Positions 52,433 to 60,830 are shown, counted from the first letter of the stretch. The stretch: DNA of 64,000 bases from Pedobacter sp. Leaf250 (GCF_920984735.1 NZ_CAKLBU010000001.1:1-64000); one strand, 5' to 3'. Made by a program: numbers and translations. Notes: generated by a model from the letters alone, not told the origin.

Positions 52433-52489
52433 GTTGTTTTTTTAAGGAAATAAATCATCCCGCATTTATTAACCTTAGCCTAAAAATAA

Positions 52490-53584
52490 ATGAGTACGCT
52501 CCACAAAATCGCTTTAACTTTTATAAAATCCATTGGTCCGGTAAATGCCAAAAACTTGCTGGCCTATTGTGGCAGTGCAGAAGCCATTTTTTCGGCTACA
52601 AAAAATCAACTGCTACAAATTCCGGGAATTGGAGAAAAAACTGTAGATGCAATACTAAATACCGACGCCTTGAAAAGGGCAGAGGAAGAGCTTAAATTTA
52701 TTGAAAAACATGGTATAGAAGTGCTATTCTTTTCTGATGAAAACTATCCTAAAAGATTAAAGAACTGCTTCGATTCTCCTATTTTACTTTATTTTAAAGG
52801 TAAAGCAGATTTAAATCATCCGCGTATCATTAGCATTGTTGGAACACGTAATGCAACCGAATACGGTAAAATATTATGCAAACAACTTTGTGAAGTTTTG
52901 GCACCTTACAATGTTTTAATAATAAGTGGTTTGGCTTATGGTATTGATGTTACGACACACAAGGAGTGCATCGCCAACGATATTCCAACAGTTGGTGTTT
53001 TAGGGCATGGGTTAGATAGGTTATATCCGCAGATTCATAAACCTGTATCTCGAAAAATGGTTTTAAATGGAGGTTTGCTTACCGATTTCCCAACTTTAAC
53101 AAATCCCGACAGACAAAATTTTCCGCAACGAAATCGAATTATTGCGGGCATTGCCGATGCTACAATTGTGGTGGAGGCATCAATTAAAGGTGGCGCATTA
53201 ATCACTGCTGAAATTGCAAACTCATACAATAAAGATGTTTATGCTTTTCCCGGTAGAACCAATGATGTGTTTTCAGAAGGTTGTAATTTTCTTATTAAAA
53301 CCAATAGAGCAGCGTTAATAAATACTGCAAATGATTTAATTTATTATCTCGGTTGGGACGATAAAGTGAAAGAGAAGAAAAAACAGGCACAAACCACTTT
53401 GCAGCTCAATTTAACTGCTAATGAGCAAAAGGTTGTTGATGCTTTATACAAAGGTCAGCTTTCTATAGATGAACTTTGCATCACCTTAAATATTCAGCAA
53501 AGCAAATTGGCTATTGTAATCCTTACCTTAGAAATGCAGGGGATAATCGTTTCCTTGCCGGGTAAAGTTTATAAGTTGGCTTAG
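52490..53584 (+). CDS. dprA: DNA processing protein DprA
   Basis: A 364-residue protein that loads RecA on incoming single-stranded DNA during transformation. An N-terminal helix-hairpin-helix region (LLQIPGIGEKTVDAIL, about 41-56) precedes the Rossmann-like DprA core: SIVGTRNATEYGK, IISGLAYGIDVTTHKEC, PQRNRIIAGIADATIVVEA, and SIKGGALITAEIANSYNKDV followed by FPG. A C-terminal winged-helix domain (about 300-364) closes it. Length is typical. Its presence says nothing by itself about competence, since dprA is widely conserved. Confidence 0.95.
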   Translation: MSTLHKIALTFIKSIGPVNAKNLLAYCGSAEAIFSATKNQLLQIPGIGEKTVDAILNTDALKRAEEELKFIEKHGIEVLFFSDENYPKRLKNCFDSPILLYFKGKADLNHPRIISIVGTRNATEYGKILCKQLCEVLAPYNVLIISGLAYGIDVTTHKECIANDIPTVGVLGHGLDRLYPQIHKPVSRKMVLNGGLLTDFPTLTNPDRQNFPQRNRIIAGIADATIVVEASIKGGALITAEIANSYNKDVYAFPGRTNDVFSEGCNFLIKTNRAALINTANDLIYYLGWDDKVKEKKKQAQTTLQLNLTANEQKVVDALYKGQLSIDELCITLNIQQSKLAIVILTLEMQGIIVSLPGKVYKLA

Positions 53585-53645
53585 GTTAGCCACAGATTCG
53601 CAGATTTCAGAAGGCCGTCAACCTAAATTTATTTCAGAGTCTTAA

Positions 53646-53676
53646 CTGTTGAGATGCTGATGTTGAGATGCTGAAA
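53646..53676 (+). repeat. G-type words downstream of dprA
   Basis: TGTTGAGATGCTGATGTTGA and GATGCTGAAAT, two copies of TGTTGAGATGCTGA. Weaker example because it lies about 60 bases from the stop. Confidence 0.5.
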
Positions 53677-53866
53677 TAATTTAATAAAGACAATATTAAT
53701 AATCTCTTTTGGTACAATACGTAAAACCCATATTGCATTTTGCCCAATTATCAATCTATAATGCCTATCATAATTGTAGATTATGCAATATAATTCTATT
53801 AAATTTTGATTTTCGAAATTATGTTTCAAATAAAATATAGATTATAAAATACTTAATGCCTTTGCT

Positions 53867-53874
53867 TAATTTTG
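53867..53874 (+). promoter_or_regulatory. Candidate -7 box of the cystathionine beta-synthase gene
   Basis: TAATTTTG matches TAnnTTTG and ends 4 bases before the ATG at 53879. No good -33 TTTG is visible, so the site is tentative. If real, the transcript would be leaderless. Confidence 0.4.
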
Positions 53875-53878
53875 CACC

Positions 53879-55240
53879 ATGTGGTACAATAATATTTTAG
53901 AAACCATTGGCAATACGCCATTGGTAAAATTAAATACAATTACAAAAGGCGTCCCAGGAACAATCTTGGCAAAAATAGAAACAACTAATCCGGGTAACTC
54001 GATTAAAGACCGTATGGCGGTTAAAATGATTGAAGATGCAGAGAAAAGTGGCAAATTAAAACCTGGTGGAACCATTATTGAAGGCACATCAGGAAATACT
54101 GGAATGGGCTTAGCAATGGCTGCCATTATTAAAGGTTATAAATGTATTTTCACCACAACTGATAAACAATCAAAAGAAAAAGTTGATGCTTTACGTGCTT
54201 TTGGCGCAGAGGTTATTGTTTGTCCTACAAATGTTGAGCCTGAAGATCCACGTTCTTATTATTCAGTTTCTTCTCGCCTGGAGCGTGAAGTTCCTAATTC
54301 ATGGAAACCAAATCAATACGATAATTTAGCAAATACCGCTGCACACTACGAACAAACTGGTCCTGAAATTTGGGAACAAACTGAAGGAAAGATTACTCAT
54401 TTGGTGGTTGGCGTGGGTACTGGCGGAACAATCTCTGGAACAGGTAAATATTTGAAAGAAAAAAATCCAAATATCCAGGTTTGGGGAATCGATACTTATG
54501 GTTCGGTTTTCAAAAAATATAAAGAAACAGGAATTTTCGATAAGGATGAAATTTATCCATACATCACGGAAGGTATTGGAGAAGATTTCTTACCTGCAAA
54601 TGTAAACTTCGATGTGATTGATTTATTCGAAAAAGTTACCGATAAAGATGCTGCTTTAATGACCCGCGATATTGCCCGCAAAGAGGGAATCTTTGTAGGA
54701 AATTCGGCAGGTGCTGCAATTGGCGGTTTAATTCAGTTGAAAGATAAATTAAAACCAGAAGATGTTGTTGTGGTTATCTTCCACGATCATGGAAGCCGTT
54801 ACATGGGTAAAATGTATAATGAAGATTGGTTGCGTGAACGTGGATTTTTACAAGATGAAAAACTAACTGCAAAATCAATTTTGTCTAAAAAGGAAGCAAC
54901 AGAAATTGTTACACTTGATGCGACAAAATCCGTTTTGGAAGCCATTAATACCATCAAATCGATGAATATTTCTCAAATTCCGGTAACGCAGCAAGGAATG
55001 ATTGTGGGTAAAATTGCCGAAAGTGATATTCTAAATGCACTATTGGAAAATCCAGGTTTAAAATCTGCGCCTATTTCTGAAATCATGACGGCTACTTTTC
55101 CATTTGTTGATTTAAATACTTCAATTGATAAAATTTCATCATTAATCAATAAAGAGAACTCTGCTGTTTTGGTTGAAGATGAATCAGGAAAAATTGAAAT
55201 TATTACGCAGTATGATATTATAAACGCGATATCGGGGTAA
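53879..55240 (+). CDS. PLP-dependent cystathionine beta-synthase / cysteine synthase with CBS domains
   Basis: A 453-residue fold-type II PLP enzyme. The PLP lysine is Lys43 in NSIKDRMA. The phosphate-cradle SGNTG is at 71-75, and GVGTGGTISGTGK at 178-190. The C-terminal 120 residues carry two CBS domains (about 335-453) that usually sense adenosyl ligands and regulate activity. Members with this layout condense serine (or O-acetylserine) with homocysteine or sulfide. Sequence alone does not separate cystathionine beta-synthase from cysteine synthase. Convergent with murA across a bidirectional terminator. Confidence 0.9.
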   Translation: MWYNNILETIGNTPLVKLNTITKGVPGTILAKIETTNPGNSIKDRMAVKMIEDAEKSGKLKPGGTIIEGTSGNTGMGLAMAAIIKGYKCIFTTTDKQSKEKVDALRAFGAEVIVCPTNVEPEDPRSYYSVSSRLEREVPNSWKPNQYDNLANTAAHYEQTGPEIWEQTEGKITHLVVGVGTGGTISGTGKYLKEKNPNIQVWGIDTYGSVFKKYKETGIFDKDEIYPYITEGIGEDFLPANVNFDVIDLFEKVTDKDAALMTRDIARKEGIFVGNSAGAAIGGLIQLKDKLKPEDVVVVIFHDHGSRYMGKMYNEDWLRERGFLQDEKLTAKSILSKKEATEIVTLDATKSVLEAINTIKSMNISQIPVTQQGMIVGKIAESDILNALLENPGLKSAPISEIMTATFPFVDLNTSIDKISSLINKENSAVLVEDESGKIEIITQYDIINAISG

Positions 55241-55312
55241 GGATGGAAGATGTGAGAGGGAAGATGGATGATGAGAAATAGGGAATGGGGAATTGTGAAT
55301 TGGGAAGAAGCA
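55241..55312 (+). repeat. G-type words after the cystathionine synthase stop
   Basis: GGATGGAAGATGTGAGAGGG, AAGATGGATGATGAGAAATA and GGGAATGGGGAATTGTGAAT directly follow the stop. There is no C-type half, because the next gene is convergent. Confidence 0.65.
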
Positions 55313-55353
55313 AGAGATTATTTCCACTATTGATTTACATCATTCCTGAGGCG

Positions 55354-55462
55354 GTCGTCATTGCGAGGTACGAAGCAATCTCCTTTAACGGTCGCTATTT
55401 TTAACTCAAAGCTTTAGATTGCTTTCCCGAAAATTCGAAACAAGCTGTTCCTTGCAACGACG
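55354..55462. repeat. Dispersed hairpin repeat, GCAATCTC family (copy 4)
   Basis: GTCGTCATTGCGAGGTACGA and AGCAATCTCC on the left, GATTGCTTTCC and CCTTGCAACGACG on the right. Same family as 2224-2312 and 39489-39584. Confidence 0.75.
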
Positions 55463-55471
55463 AGAAGCCAT

Positions 55472-55509
55472 AAAAAAAACGCCCAAGTAAGAATTACTCG
55501 GGCGTTTTT
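55472..55509. terminator. Bidirectional terminator between cystathionine synthase and murA
   Basis: ACGCCCAAGTAA pairs with TTACTCGGGCGT over GAA (one mismatch), flanked by an A run on the left and a T run on the right, so it works for both convergent genes. Confidence 0.88.
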
Positions 55510-55540
55510 GCATTACGCTATTTTTTCTTTAGTCTTTCAG

Positions 55541-55597
55541 CTCTAAGCTTTCAGCATTAGCATTTCAACCTTCAACTTTTAACTTTTTACTTTCAAC
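55541..55597 (-). repeat. G-type words after murA stop
   Basis: On the minus strand the murA stop is followed by TTGAAAGTAAAAAGTTAAAA, GTTGAAGGTTGAAATGCTAA and TGCTGAAAGCTTAGAGCTGA. The sense orientation rule is kept in a convergent gap. Confidence 0.65.
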
Positions 55598-56923
55598 CTA
55601 ATGGCTTGGCGCATCAGCATTCACTCGCTTAATCTGAGCACCTAAAGCACGTAAACGCGTATCAATATCCTGGTAACCACGTTCAATCTGCTCAATGTTA
55701 TAAATGGTCGATTTTCCTTCTGCAGAAAGCGCAGCGATCAATAATGAAACACCCGCTCTGATATCTGGAGAAGTCATGCTGATCCCGCGAAGTTTATATT
55801 TTTTATCGATACCATTAACCGTTGCACGGTGTGGGTCGCAAAGAATAATTTGAGCGCCCATATCAATCAATTTATCTACGAAGAATAAACGACTCTCGAA
55901 CATTTTCTGGTGAATTAAAACATTTCCCTTTGCTTGTGTAGCCACAACCAAAACAATACTTAATAAATCAGGCGTAAAACCTGGCCATGGAGAATCGGCA
56001 ATGGTTAAAATTGAACCATCAATAAAAGTATCAATTTCATAATGCTTTTGCGATGGCACATAAATGTCATCACCTCTGCGCTCTAGCTTAATCCCTAACT
56101 TTTTGAAAACTTCTGGTATTACCCCAAGTTCATCATAACAAACGTTTTTAATCGTAATTTCCGATTCAGTCATTGCAGCCAAACCAATGAAAGAACCAAT
56201 CTCGATCATATCAGGCAACATTCTGTGTTCCGTTCCACCTAAAACTTTAACCCCCTCAATGGTTAATAAATTAGAGCCAATGCCAGAAATTTTTGCGCCC
56301 ATGCGGTTCAGCATTTTACAAAGTTGCTGTAAATAAGGTTCGCAGGCAGCATTGTAAATGGTAGTGGTTCCTTTAGCCAAAACAGCAGCCATCACAATGT
56401 TCGCCGTTCCGGTAACTGAAGCTTCATCTAACAAAATATAAGCACCTTGTAAGTTTGTTGCATCTACATTAAAGAAAGCTTTTTTGCTATCGTAAACAAA
56501 TTTTGCACCTAATTTTTCGAAACCGATAAAATGCGTGTCCAATCTTCTTCGACCGATTTTATCGCCACCTGGTTTTGGAATTGCAGCTTTACCGAAACGT
56601 GCCAACAATGGCCCAACAATCATAATCGAACCACGCAAACCACCGCCTTTAGCTTTAAAAGTATCAGATTCAAAGAAATTTAAATTGATATTTTTAGCCT
56701 CGAAAGTATATGTGTCTTTGTTGATGCGTTCAACTATAACGCCCAAATCGCCTAGTAGCTCAATCAGTTTATTTACATCCTTAATATCAGGAATATTGCT
56801 GATGGTTACTTTCTTTTCGGTAAGCAAAACAGCCGATAAAATCTGTAAAGCCTCATTTTTGGCGCCTTGAGGAGTAATTTCGCCTTTTAATTTAATTCCG
56901 CCTGTTATTTCAAATGCGTTCAT
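55598..56923 (-). CDS. murA: UDP-N-acetylglucosamine 1-carboxyvinyltransferase with Asp in place of catalytic Cys
   Basis: A 441-residue enolpyruvyl transferase that starts peptidoglycan synthesis by adding enolpyruvate from PEP to UDP-GlcNAc. Visible: GGIKLKGEITPQGAKNEAL (the Lys/Asn substrate loop), VGPLLARFGKAAIPKPGGDK, and the C-terminal SPDIRAGVSLLIAAL. The mobile loop reads PGGDKIG, where E. coli and most others have PGGCxIG. Asp121 thus replaces the catalytic Cys, which is the residue attacked by fosfomycin. Asp-type MurA enzymes are known to be active and fosfomycin-insensitive. Its upstream spacer carries iterated words on the sense strand. Confidence 0.95.
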   Translation of the reverse strand: MNAFEITGGIKLKGEITPQGAKNEALQILSAVLLTEKKVTISNIPDIKDVNKLIELLGDLGVIVERINKDTYTFEAKNINLNFFESDTFKAKGGGLRGSIMIVGPLLARFGKAAIPKPGGDKIGRRRLDTHFIGFEKLGAKFVYDSKKAFFNVDATNLQGAYILLDEASVTGTANIVMAAVLAKGTTTIYNAACEPYLQQLCKMLNRMGAKISGIGSNLLTIEGVKVLGGTEHRMLPDMIEIGSFIGLAAMTESEITIKNVCYDELGVIPEVFKKLGIKLERRGDDIYVPSQKHYEIDTFIDGSILTIADSPWPGFTPDLLSIVLVVATQAKGNVLIHQKMFESRLFFVDKLIDMGAQIILCDPHRATVNGIDKKYKLRGISMTSPDIRAGVSLLIAALSAEGKSTIYNIEQIERGYQDIDTRLRALGAQIKRVNADAPSH

Positions 56924-57054
56924 ATATCTTTTAGTATTTAGTATTTGGTAAATGGTATTAAGTATTTAGTATCAAGTATCAAGATTGGGCACTCAATCAA
57001 ATTTTGGCTCAAACTTCTACTTTCCGATTTTAACTTTCACCTTTTACCTTTCCT
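56924..57054 (-). repeat. Stop/start word array, DUF4290 gene to murA
   Basis: On the minus strand the DUF4290 stop is followed by GGAAAGGTAAAAGGTGAAAG. The murA ATG is preceded by TTGATACTTGATACTAAATA, TTACCAAATACTAAATACTA and AAAGATAT. Same TTGATACTA words as in the permease array 30-40 kb away. Confidence 0.75.
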
Positions 57055-57741
57055 TTAATATTTAGGTTTGTTATTATTATTTGGCCTGCGATTATTGTTG
57101 TTATTATTATTCTGACGGTTTTTACCGTTATTGTTATTATTCGTTCTTCCGCGGTTATTATTGTTGTTGTTCTGACGAGGATTTTGCGCTCTGAACTCAA
57201 CTTTAGCCAGGTTTACGCCCTCATCAAGAGATAACAATCCGCCAGAAAGATATTTCAAATCTTTAATAATGGTATCATCACTCACATTATCCTTATTCCA
57301 GGTAACATAAGCCATTTTCATAAAGTTTGCAATGCCCTGAACCATTACTTTTTTATTTTCAGGGTTTTCTTCACGCATGGCCTTTTCAATCAGATTCTCA
57401 ACCGTTTTGCCATAATGTTTGTAGGTAATTCTTTGTTGAGGATAGGGAAGTGGCTCGGGTTTTTTAAAAGCATTCTCTGGTAATGGCTTTGGATACGGAC
57501 TTTCCACATCAATCTGATAACCAGAAATAATGTGTAAATGGTCCCAAAGCTTATGCTTAAAATCGGCAACATCACGTAAATGTGGTTGCAAAAATCCCAT
57601 CAAGTCGATAACCGCCTGGGCATATTTATTACGTTCTTCAATAGTTGGTAATTCGCAAATATACTTCACCATATTCTGTACGTTGCGGCCATATTCCGAT
57701 AAAATCAAATGGCTACGCGTAGTATTATAATCAAAATTCAT
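57055..57741 (-). CDS. DUF4290 protein with Asn/Arg-rich tail
   Basis: A 228-residue protein. Residues 1 to about 185 form a predicted helical domain of the DUF4290 family (MNFDYNTTRSHLILSEYGRN, LPTIEERNKYAQAVIDLMG, LWDHLHIISGYQID), found mainly in Bacteroidota. The last 40 or so residues are low-complexity runs of Asn with Arg, Lys and Gly (NNNNNNRGRTNNNNNGKNR), likely disordered and positively charged, as if for nucleic acid or polymer binding. The ATG at 57741 is preferred over the TTG two codons upstream. It is upstream of murA on the same strand. Confidence 0.85.
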   Translation of the reverse strand: MNFDYNTTRSHLILSEYGRNVQNMVKYICELPTIEERNKYAQAVIDLMGFLQPHLRDVADFKHKLWDHLHIISGYQIDVESPYPKPLPENAFKKPEPLPYPQQRITYKHYGKTVENLIEKAMREENPENKKVMVQGIANFMKMAYVTWNKDNVSDDTIIKDLKYLSGGLLSLDEGVNLAKVEFRAQNPRQNNNNNNRGRTNNNNNGKNRQNNNNNNNRRPNNNNKPKY

Positions 57742-57939
57742 GTACAAGATAATTTAATGGATAAATCTTCCGGCGATACGAATTATGAAATAACCAGAGG
57801 AGATGAGGTTATGAATTCACCGAAATGTCTATTGCCGGACTTTCGTTATTTATGTTTCAAATATAATTAAATTTACGATTTAAGGGTTACGATTTTAGAT
57901 TTTTTTTGGAAATGAATGCTCAGTAGTGCTTTTGAATTT

Positions 57940-58009
57940 TCAGCCCTGCTATCACTTCAAGTCCTCACTCGTTCCTCACTCCGGGCTTTTCGTTCTATCA
58001 GGTTTATTT
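57940..58009 (-). repeat. Dispersed repeat, AACCTGAT family (inverted copy)
   Basis: On the minus strand AAATAAACCTGATAGAACGA, AAAGCCCGGAGTGAGGAACG, GACTTGAAGTGATAGCAGGG. Same order of words as 33946-34011. The 57748-57939 stretch before it shows nothing I can name. Confidence 0.65.
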
Positions 58010-58069
58010 AAGATAAAACTGTGCTTCTTGGTATCGTTTATAATCGGATTTGCTTCAATGACGGCTTCT

Positions 58070-58100
58070 CATTTCTCCGTGTCTTCCGTGTTTCCGTGGC
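58070..58100 (-). repeat. CACGGAA word repeat, copy 1
   Basis: Minus strand GCCACGGAAACACGGAAGAC followed by ACGGAGAAATG. Nearly identical to 58153-58188. Confidence 0.7.
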
Positions 58101-58119
58101 CAAAAAACTTATCAATTAC

Positions 58120-58149
58120 AAAGATTTCTCCACTTCGGTCGAAACGACG
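58120..58149 (-). repeat. Dispersed repeat, CATTTCGA family
   Basis: Minus strand CGTCGTTTCGACCGAAGTGG followed by AGAAATCTTT. Sits between the two CACGGAA word repeats. Confidence 0.6.
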
Positions 58150-58152
58150 TCC

Positions 58153-58188
58153 CATTTTTCCGTGTCTTCCGTGTTTCCGTGGCAAAAA
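58153..58188 (-). repeat. CACGGAA word repeat, copy 2
   Basis: Minus strand TTTTTTGCCACGGAAACACG then GAAGACACGGAAAAATG. It directly follows the sixA stop in the sense direction, like the other G-containing words after stop codons. Confidence 0.7.
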
Positions 58189-58189
58189 A

Positions 58190-58687
58190 TTACATCTCAT
58201 CACTATTTTTCGGATAATCGAAGAAAACCAGATCTCCTGTCCCTTTACTAACTATCCTCCAAGAATCATAAGGAAAGGAAATTAATACCATTCCAGCGGT
58301 TGGAATGTTATAAATATCTGCATTACTTAATTCGTTGGCTAAGTCTGTAAAACCAGGATTATGTCCAAACATAATTACAGTATCGGCCGCATCGTCAAAA
58401 CCGTTAATAACTTTCAATAGCGTAATGGTATTCGCTTCGTAGATAGATTCTTCATATTTAATTTCGTTAACCTGGTAAGCTTCTGCAAAAAACTTAGCTG
58501 TAGATTTTGCCCTCTTTGCCGGACTACTCACAATTAAATCGAAATTGAAACCCCTGTTTATCAAGCGTTCTGCCATTTCGGGCGCATTTTCTTTACCACG
58601 TTTATTTAACGGTCGATCGAAATCTTTTAAATCCAGATTCCCCCAATCCGATTTACCGTGACGAACCAATAGTAAGTGCTTAGCCAT
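58190..58687 (-). CDS. sixA: SixA-like histidine phosphatase
   Basis: A 165-residue phosphatase of the histidine acid (phosphoglycerate mutase-like) superfamily. The catalytic RHG is in LLLVRHGKSDWG (6-17). A second active-site Arg lies in VSSPAKRAKST (about 52-62) and the second His in VIMFGHNPGFTDLA. Length and the PLNKRGKENAPEMAERL segment match SixA-type phosphohistidine phosphatases. The substrate in this organism is unknown. The gene overlaps the end of the preceding GT9 gene by 8 bases, so they are coupled. Confidence 0.88.
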   Translation of the reverse strand: MAKHLLLVRHGKSDWGNLDLKDFDRPLNKRGKENAPEMAERLINRGFNFDLIVSSPAKRAKSTAKFFAEAYQVNEIKYEESIYEANTITLLKVINGFDDAADTVIMFGHNPGFTDLANELSNADIYNIPTAGMVLISFPYDSWRIVSKGTGDLVFFDYPKNSDEM

Positions 58688-59708
58688 TTAGTTTTTCGTT
58701 AATTTTATTTACAATCGTTTCAGGATTAATTAAATCCATACAACTTTGAACACCGCATAGGCAAGGTTTGTTTCCATAAATAGAATTCGGTCGGGCTGGA
58801 TGATCGATTTGAATGCAATCACTCTCTGCTTGTCCATAACCTAAGAAACCTGCATAAGGATGTGTTGGACCCCAAACAGAAACTACCGGAACGCCAACTA
58901 AAGAAGCCATGTGCATACCTGAAGAATCCATGCTTAACATTAAATCAAGATTTGATATAATGGAAAGTTCTTCAGTTAAATTAAAACTTTCAATTAAATT
59001 ATGGGTGTTTGAATAAGCTTTTGCCCATTTTTCAGCAATTGCCTGTTCCGTTTTTCCACCACCAAAAATAAAAAGCTCGTAACCTAATTTATTTAACGAA
59101 GACACTACGACTTCCATTTTCTCTAATGGATAAACTTTATAAATATGCTGTGCAAAAGGGGAGATGCCGATTTTTTTAATGCTATTCCCAAATAAACTTT
59201 CCGCTTTCGAAGGAATTTCTTGTGGAGCTTTATAAATCTGGTGGCTCAGTTTAATATCAAAACCCAAGTGCCGAAATACATCAGCATAACGCTCTACAGT
59301 TTGGCGTAAAGGCTTAAATACTTTATTTTCCGAACGTGTTAATGCTTTTTTTTCAGCTCTGCCTTTGTCTATTCTTTTGATTTTCGTTCCTGTTATGCGA
59401 AAGAAAGTTGAAATTGCTCTGCTGCGTAAATTATCGTGTAAATCTGCAATTGCGGTAGGTTTATATTTTCGGAGTTCTTGATAAAGCTTGTACAATCCAT
59501 CGATGCCTTTATGGGTAGTTTTTGGTTTAATGGCATGGAAAGTCAGGTTTTCAATTCCATTAAAAAATGGCTCAAAAGCTTCACGGCTAACCATTATTAT
59601 TTCTACGGATGGATTTTGTACAGAAAATTCTTTTAAAACAGATGCCACCATTGCCACATCGCCCATAGCCGAAAAACGTAAAACGATAATTTTGCTCGCT
59701 TTAATCAT
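58680..59708 (-). CDS. Glycosyltransferase family 9 (heptosyltransferase-like)
   Basis: A 342-residue GT-B transferase. The N-terminal lobe starts KIIVLRFSAMGDVAMVASVL, with DLHDNLRSRAISTFF inside. The C-terminal lobe has IGISPFAQHIYKVYPLEKM, FIFGGGKTEQAIAEKWA and the donor-site signature MDSSGMHMASLVGVPVVSVWGPTHP. Family members add heptose or a related sugar from an ADP-sugar to lipopolysaccharide core. Overlaps both neighbours by 8 bases (the upstream lipoprotein and sixA), giving a compact operon. Confidence 0.92.
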   Translation of the reverse strand: MIKASKIIVLRFSAMGDVAMVASVLKEFSVQNPSVEIIMVSREAFEPFFNGIENLTFHAIKPKTTHKGIDGLYKLYQELRKYKPTAIADLHDNLRSRAISTFFRITGTKIKRIDKGRAEKKALTRSENKVFKPLRQTVERYADVFRHLGFDIKLSHQIYKAPQEIPSKAESLFGNSIKKIGISPFAQHIYKVYPLEKMEVVVSSLNKLGYELFIFGGGKTEQAIAEKWAKAYSNTHNLIESFNLTEELSIISNLDLMLSMDSSGMHMASLVGVPVVSVWGPTHPYAGFLGYGQAESDCIQIDHPARPNSIYGNKPCLCGVQSCMDLINPETIVNKINEKLNG

Positions 59709-60210
59709 TATTCTTTTTAACTAATAGCTGATAGACTTTTAATGTTTTAGTCACTTTGTCTTGATATAAAAAATACACTGCATTAGATTTTCTTATGATT
59801 TGAGGGCAAAGCTGTTTAGTATAATCGATCTTTGTGTTAGACGTTATACCTTTAAAATTTATGTCGTAATAATGCATTCGGGTTGCTAAGTCAATATTTC
59901 CTTGTGGAAAACCTTCCTTAAAAGTTGGTGATTTTGAAGTCGCTACAACAATCGATTTAAAAGTATTAAATGTTGAATCATTTGAATTAATAAAAAAATT
60001 ATCATAATCTTTGAAAGCATCCAAAGAATCAATACTAAAGTTCAAACCACCAATCTCGATTGGATTTAAGTAAATTTGACTATCGCTTATTTTAGGAAAA
60101 AAAGGTATTTCAGGATATTCATCAGTCTCTATTTCTAAACTGTTACTGGTTTGGCAACTGCTAAAAATTAAGATTAAAGGGGTGATCCAGAGAACCGATT
60201 TTTTAATCAT
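59701..60210 (-). CDS. Lipoprotein of unknown function
   Basis: 169 residues, signal peptide MIKKSVLWITPLILIFSSCQ with Cys19 as lipidation site. The mature part begins with Asp/Glu-rich linker (EIETDEYPEIPFFPK) and continues as a soluble beta/alpha mix with the segment YDINFKGITSNTKIDYTKQL. I do not recognise the family. It overlaps the glycosyltransferase gene by 8 bases and follows the DUF4254 gene after 12 bases, so it shares their transcript. An envelope role is likely by location. Confidence 0.78.
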   Translation of the reverse strand: MIKKSVLWITPLILIFSSCQTSNSLEIETDEYPEIPFFPKISDSQIYLNPIEIGGLNFSIDSLDAFKDYDNFFINSNDSTFNTFKSIVVATSKSPTFKEGFPQGNIDLATRMHYYDINFKGITSNTKIDYTKQLCPQIIRKSNAVYFLYQDKVTKTLKVYQLLVKKNND

Positions 60211-60222
60211 ATCACAAGATTT

Positions 60223-60825
60223 TTATGCTTTATTATACAGCACCGGGTTTAAACTCGGGTCGTTGTACATTTTCATTTGCTTATATACTTTCATATATTT
60301 TTTACCAGCCTCAATATCTGCTAACAGTTCATTAATACTGGTTGATAAATCTTCGCGTTGCGATAGTAGAACATTTAGTTTGGTTCTGCATAAATCGCGG
60401 TGTTCGGCTGATGCGGTTTCTCTTTCAGCCTCTTCCTGCATGTGGTAAATTTTTAAAGCCAAAATCGAAAGCCTGTCTATTGCCCACGCCGGACTCTCCG
60501 TATTGATTTTTGCATCAACTGTTGCTGAAATGCCTTGATAGAGATTTAGGAAATAACCATCTATAAATTCAACCATATCCGTACGAACCTGGTTTTGAGC
60601 ATCGATGCGTCTTTTCCAGCTTAATCCCTCAACCGGGTCGATTTGTGGATTACGAACCACATCTTCCATATGCCATTGCGCCGTATCAATCCAATTCTTG
60701 ATGTAAAAAAGGTGTTCTAAACTTTCGGCATCGTATGGGTTTTCAACCGGATGGTCGATATCATCAAATTTGTGGTAATCTGTAATTACCTGGTTAAATA
60801 TGCGGTTGGCAATTTCACTTATCAT
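60223..60825 (-). CDS. DUF4254 family protein
   Basis: 200 residues, mostly helical: ANRIFNQVITDYHKFDDIDH, LEHLFYIKNWIDTAQWHMED, VVRNPQIDPVEGLSWKRRID and LSILALKIYHMQEEAERETA. The DUF4254 family is found mostly in Bacteroidota and is commonly adjacent to GT9 heptosyltransferase genes, as it is here. Function unknown. The ATG at 60825 is chosen over the upstream frame because it starts with the family's conserved MISEIANRIF. A TAACTTTG box ends 5 bases before it. The short-leader arrangement is discussed in the findings. Confidence 0.85.
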   Translation of the reverse strand: MISEIANRIFNQVITDYHKFDDIDHPVENPYDAESLEHLFYIKNWIDTAQWHMEDVVRNPQIDPVEGLSWKRRIDAQNQVRTDMVEFIDGYFLNLYQGISATVDAKINTESPAWAIDRLSILALKIYHMQEEAERETASAEHRDLCRTKLNVLLSQREDLSTSINELLADIEAGKKYMKVYKQMKMYNDPSLNPVLYNKA

Positions 60826-60830
60826 GGTGA

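Noticed and set aside
57926..58285. A 119-codon open frame on the plus strand
   Set aside because: It covers three dispersed repeats and then runs antisense into sixA. Residues simply reflect repeat words (SVFPWQK-like), so not a gene.
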